A DNA stretch of 47,244 nucleotides, taken from assembly GCA_016933815.1 (NCBI GenBank), contig JAFGAF010000194.1, forward strand, positions 1-47,244. Reading direction: 5' to 3'. Under the pieces are notes generated by a model. The model was not told the DNA's origin. It saw nothing but the letters and a program-made list of their open reading frames with translations, and made no database searches. Positions 44,482 through 47,244 of the stretch are shown here, piece by piece. Every line of letters begins with the position of its first letter. Within the stretch, counting starts at the first letter, position 1. This DNA is from Prolixibacteraceae bacterium (GTDB lineage Bacteria; Bacteroidota; Bacteroidia; Bacteroidales; Prolixibacteraceae). A program made the position numbers and the translations under genes.

Positions 44482-46443
44482 ATGGCAACTTTCGGCAAAC
44501 ACAAAAACGTTGAATCAATCTTCACTACAAAGGGCATTGCCTTGTTGCTAGGCTTTTTTACCATCGCTTTTTGGAGTTACACTTTTTCGTTCGAATTCCT
44601 CAATTTCGACGACAACACTTTTATCACACAAAACAAAGTTATTGCCGACACCAATACACCAATTTCGGAACTGTTACAATATAAACTTGGTCAACGCGAT
44701 TATTTCCCTGTTTCGTTCATTTTTTGGCGTGTTTTGAACGAATTATTTGGCTTTAATGCTATTGTTTTTCATATGAGCAATGTACTTTTTCATGCTGCAA
44801 ATGTTGTACTAGTTTTCTTTTTGTGCATTCGCATTTTTGAAACTACAGCCATATCCAACAAACGAAAAAAATGGCTAGCAAGCTTTGTGGCATTGGCATT
44901 CAGCATACATCCGCTGCATGTTGAATCAGTTGCTTGGGTCATCGATTTAAAAGATATGCTTTTTAGTTTTTTCTATTTAAGCGGAATGCTTTTTTATTTT
45001 CAATGGCTTACAAGCCACAAAAAGAAATTTTACTGGCTCAGCCTTTTATCGGGCACCTTAAGTATTTTTTCAAAATCGATGGGGATAACGTTCATTGCAG
45101 CAATCCTGTTAATCGATTTGCTTAACAAACAGCAAACCCGCATATCGAAGGTAAGATACTACCTGCCTTTAATTATTGTAACTGCAGCCGGTTTTTGGCT
45201 ATTCGGGATGCTTGGCAATCCCTTTGGCCTTTTGGAGGAAACACTAGCACCCATCCATGCTGCTAATCCCTATTATCCCTCAACTATCGACCATTTTCCA
45301 AAGCTAATAAAAGTGCTTTGTGTAGCCGCCTTCAGGGTGTTCTTTTGGCTGAAACAGTTCGTTTTAGCTACATCGCAAACCGTATTTTATCCTCGAACAT
45401 TATTGCTCAATCAATACAAAAACCTTTTGCCTTTGCTGCCTTTTTTGGGAATTATTACATTTAGTGTTCTTATTTGGGTTCAACGAAAAAACAAAATTGC
45501 CCTTTTTGGCACAAGTTTTTTCCTAATCAGCATTTCACCTGCCTTAATTCAAACCGACTATACTTTGGCCACTTTTGTACCCGACAGGTACATGTACCTG
45601 CCGATATTGGGCTTGCTGCTGTTAGTTGTAAGCTTTCTGAACAAATTAAAGGCGAAAGCTGCTGTTTCGCTTGCAACAGTCATTTTGTTGATATGGGGCA
45701 GCATTTCGGTGAATTACATGCCGGTATGGAAAAACTCAGAGAAACTATACAACCAAGCACTAAAAATTGACGAAAACAATGTTGAACCCAGGCTTAACAG
45801 GGCTAGCTACTATTTGGCCAACAAGCAGGACGAAAAAGGCCTGGCCGATTTACAAATACTCATCAATCGCTATCCAAGGCTCGAAAAACCCTATTACAAC
45901 CGTGCTATTTATTATTTTTTAAAGAAAGAATACAAGAAAGCGATACCCGATTTAGATAAAGTATTGAGCATTGACACTTTGCATTTCGAAGGCTTGGTGA
46001 ACAGGGGAATTGCACATTTAAGGCTTAAGCAGCTTTATGAAGCACACAGCGACTTTTCGAAGGCATACGATATTGATTCAAACCATTTTGCTTTGAACAA
46101 AAACATTGCCAGCATGTACAATCAAGCCGAAAACCATAACACAGCTCTTTTATTTGCCCAAAAGGCGCTTGAAACAAACCCCGACGATACCGACCTGCTT
46201 CGGATAAAAGGGGTAGCCCTGTATTTTGGCTTGCAATTTAACGAGGCCATTGAAACATTCGACAGAGTTATTGCATTAAAAGATGAATACGATGAGGTAT
46301 GGTACTTCAAGTCGAAAAGCCTTTTTGAAACAGGACTGTTCGAAGAGGCCCAACAGAGCTTAGATAAAGCTATTGAAAAAGGCTATCCAGCCGAAGAAAC
46401 CTACCTCGAAAAACTCGAAGAAAGACTTGAAGAAAATAAATAA
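44482..46443 (+). CDS. Polytopic membrane protein with TPR repeats (TMTC/mannosyltransferase-like)
   Basis: A 653-aa protein. Residues 1-420 hold about ten membrane helices with the GT-C-type signature loops (FEFLNFDDNTFITQNKVI with an Asp-Asp pair near residue 40, and HPLHVESVAWVIDLKDMLFSFFYL near 155). Residues 425-650 form about six tetratricopeptide repeats (e.g. KPYYNRAIYYFLKKEYKKAIPDLDKVL). This matches bacterial relatives of eukaryotic TMTC O-mannosyltransferases. The likely role is transfer of a sugar from a lipid donor to exported protein or glycan (inference). Confidence 0.8.
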   Translation: MATFGKHKNVESIFTTKGIALLLGFFTIAFWSYTFSFEFLNFDDNTFITQNKVIADTNTPISELLQYKLGQRDYFPVSFIFWRVLNELFGFNAIVFHMSNVLFHAANVVLVFFLCIRIFETTAISNKRKKWLASFVALAFSIHPLHVESVAWVIDLKDMLFSFFYLSGMLFYFQWLTSHKKKFYWLSLLSGTLSIFSKSMGITFIAAILLIDLLNKQQTRISKVRYYLPLIIVTAAGFWLFGMLGNPFGLLEETLAPIHAANPYYPSTIDHFPKLIKVLCVAAFRVFFWLKQFVLATSQTVFYPRTLLLNQYKNLLPLLPFLGIITFSVLIWVQRKNKIALFGTSFFLISISPALIQTDYTLATFVPDRYMYLPILGLLLLVVSFLNKLKAKAAVSLATVILLIWGSISVNYMPVWKNSEKLYNQALKIDENNVEPRLNRASYYLANKQDEKGLADLQILINRYPRLEKPYYNRAIYYFLKKEYKKAIPDLDKVLSIDTLHFEGLVNRGIAHLRLKQLYEAHSDFSKAYDIDSNHFALNKNIASMYNQAENHNTALLFAQKALETNPDDTDLLRIKGVALYFGLQFNEAIETFDRVIALKDEYDEVWYFKSKSLFETGLFEEAQQSLDKAIEKGYPAEETYLEKLEERLEENK

Positions 46444-46486
46444 TTATGGTTTAATAAAAAATTTGCACATAAACTATATTTTTCTG

Positions 46487-46494
46487 TATATTTG
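46487..46494 (+). promoter_or_regulatory. Promoter of the CTERM-like gene
   Basis: TATATTTG with TTTG at 46462-46465 spaced 21 bp, an ideal Bacteroidetes promoter. The predicted leader is about 45 nt. Confidence 0.6.
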
Positions 46495-46542
46495 AGCCTT
46501 ACAATTAACAAGTTAACTCTTAACAATTAAACCATTTAAAAT

Positions 46543-47226
46543 ATGAAGAAAAACTCAACTTTAATGCTTATGCTAGGCTTGATACTGACTTTATCGGCCT
46601 CGGCTTTACCTTCATTTGTTGAACTGCCACACACATTTAACTCATCGAACACATATGGTGATATCGATTTGGATGGTGATGAAACACCTGACTTCACTGT
46701 TTACTTCTCGTATTACAGTTCATCGGGTGAAATTGATTACAGTTGCTATATTCAATCATACAATAGTGGCAACCTAATTTTAATTGTAGATGAAGAGCCA
46801 AGAAGTCCATCGCCAACACCAACACTCACAGAAAGACCGGATTGGGTAGACATTCTCCCATATGGCACTAGCATTGGAAGTACTCCTCCAACGAACTCAT
46901 GGTGGTATGAAGGCGGTTTAATTGCATACAATAATTCTCTTGTTTCTCCGCCATCAGCACCATTTTATATTACACCAAACGGCTACATTGGCGTTCAGTA
47001 TTATATTGGTACTGATTTATATTACGCATGGATATCGGTTTCGGTAGACGATGATGAACCTTCGGTAACCTTAGGGGGCACTGTTTCTGCCCCTATGCCT
47101 AACACACCAATTTTAGCAGGATCGGGCAGCGGCGTAGTACCTGTTCCGCTTATTGCAAGCTTAATTGGCTTTATGGCCATAGGTTCGGGCGCTTGGTTAA
47201 GGTTACGACGCAAAAGGAAAAAATAA
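46543..47226 (+). CDS. Secreted protein with exosortase-like C-terminal sorting tail
   Basis: A 227-aa protein: Sec signal peptide (about residues 1-22, SASALPS), a beta-rich middle with an acidic DIDLDGDETPDF segment that could bind calcium, Pro/Ser-rich stretches, and a C-terminal tripartite tail of VPVP motif, hydrophobic helix (LIASLIGFMAIGSGAWL) and basic end RLRRKRKK. That tail resembles PEP-CTERM-type signals cut by exosortases, not a T9SS domain. I do not recognise the middle domain. It has its own promoter and lies 99 bp after the TMTC-like gene. Confidence 0.65.
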   Translation: MKKNSTLMLMLGLILTLSASALPSFVELPHTFNSSNTYGDIDLDGDETPDFTVYFSYYSSSGEIDYSCYIQSYNSGNLILIVDEEPRSPSPTPTLTERPDWVDILPYGTSIGSTPPTNSWWYEGGLIAYNNSLVSPPSAPFYITPNGYIGVQYYIGTDLYYAWISVSVDDDEPSVTLGGTVSAPMPNTPILAGSGSGVVPVPLIASLIGFMAIGSGAWLRLRRKRKK

Positions 47227-47244
47227 TTTTCATTGTAAAATACA

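Overview
The window looks like chromosomal DNA of a member of the Bacteroidota, probably of the Bacteroidales/Marinilabiliales type (inference). The evidence is direct: proteins with type IX secretion (T9SS) C-terminal sorting domains, a PorZ homologue, a three-gene succinate dehydrogenase/fumarate reductase of the Bacteroidetes kind, many promoters with the Bacteroidetes -7 box TAnnTTTG, and no clear Shine-Dalgarno sequences. No rRNA, tRNA, CRISPR array, transposase, integrase or phage structural gene was seen.

Layout. 1-6.3 kb (+): TetR regulator plus a complete RND efflux operon (TolC-like, adaptor, pump), closed by a terminator. 6.3-7.7 kb (-): a VOC protein and a HigBA toxin-antitoxin pair lying between broken copies of the 3' end of the next gene. 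7.8-13.6 kb (-): one operon of TetR, outer-membrane barrel, ABC ATPase, two FtsX/LolC-type permeases and a LolA-like protein, a self-contained Lol-like export route. 13.8-16.5 kb (+): a DUF4143 AAA ATPase and an AbiE type IV toxin-antitoxin pair. 16.6-19.7 kb (-): a metal-linked trio (Cys/His-rich membrane protein, TonB receptor, HMA protein). 19.8-24.1 kb (-): an unusual iron-sulfur flavoprotein, a 57-aa winged-helix protein, a Fic enzyme, superoxide dismutase and MsrB. 24.2-30.6 kb: valS (-) and the divergent sdhCAB operon (+). 30.6-35.0 kb (-): HicAB, a second DUF4143 ATPase, a membrane-anchored protein with a T9SS domain, and its ECF sigma factor. 35.1-39.4 kb (-): Crp/Fnr regulator, rdgB, porZ and recO as one operon, divergent from a ferredoxin-like gene and dusB (39.5-41.5 kb, +). 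41.5-47.2 kb: a secreted CotH protein (-), a TMTC-like membrane TPR protein (+) and a small secreted protein with an exosortase-like C-terminal tail (+).

The most notable signal is a repeated architecture. Three small accessory cassettes (HigBA, HicAB and the second DUF4143 ATPase) are each inserted in the orientation of their host transcription unit and flanked by direct copies of the host gene's 3' end or of a terminator hairpin, so that the host gene stays intact and a remnant is left downstream. None has a recombinase. Perfect inverted repeats next to the -7 box of higBA, of the second ATPase gene and of fic suggest autoregulated promoters. Other points of interest are REP-like palindromes that supply coding sequence and a stop codon inside the Lol-like operon, a GltD-like protein lacking its NAD(P)H-binding domain, a putative anti-sigma factor carrying a T9SS sorting domain and a hexanucleotide repeat, and a Crp-type palindrome placed to control two divergent promoters.

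All family assignments are by reading the translated sequence; no database search was possible.
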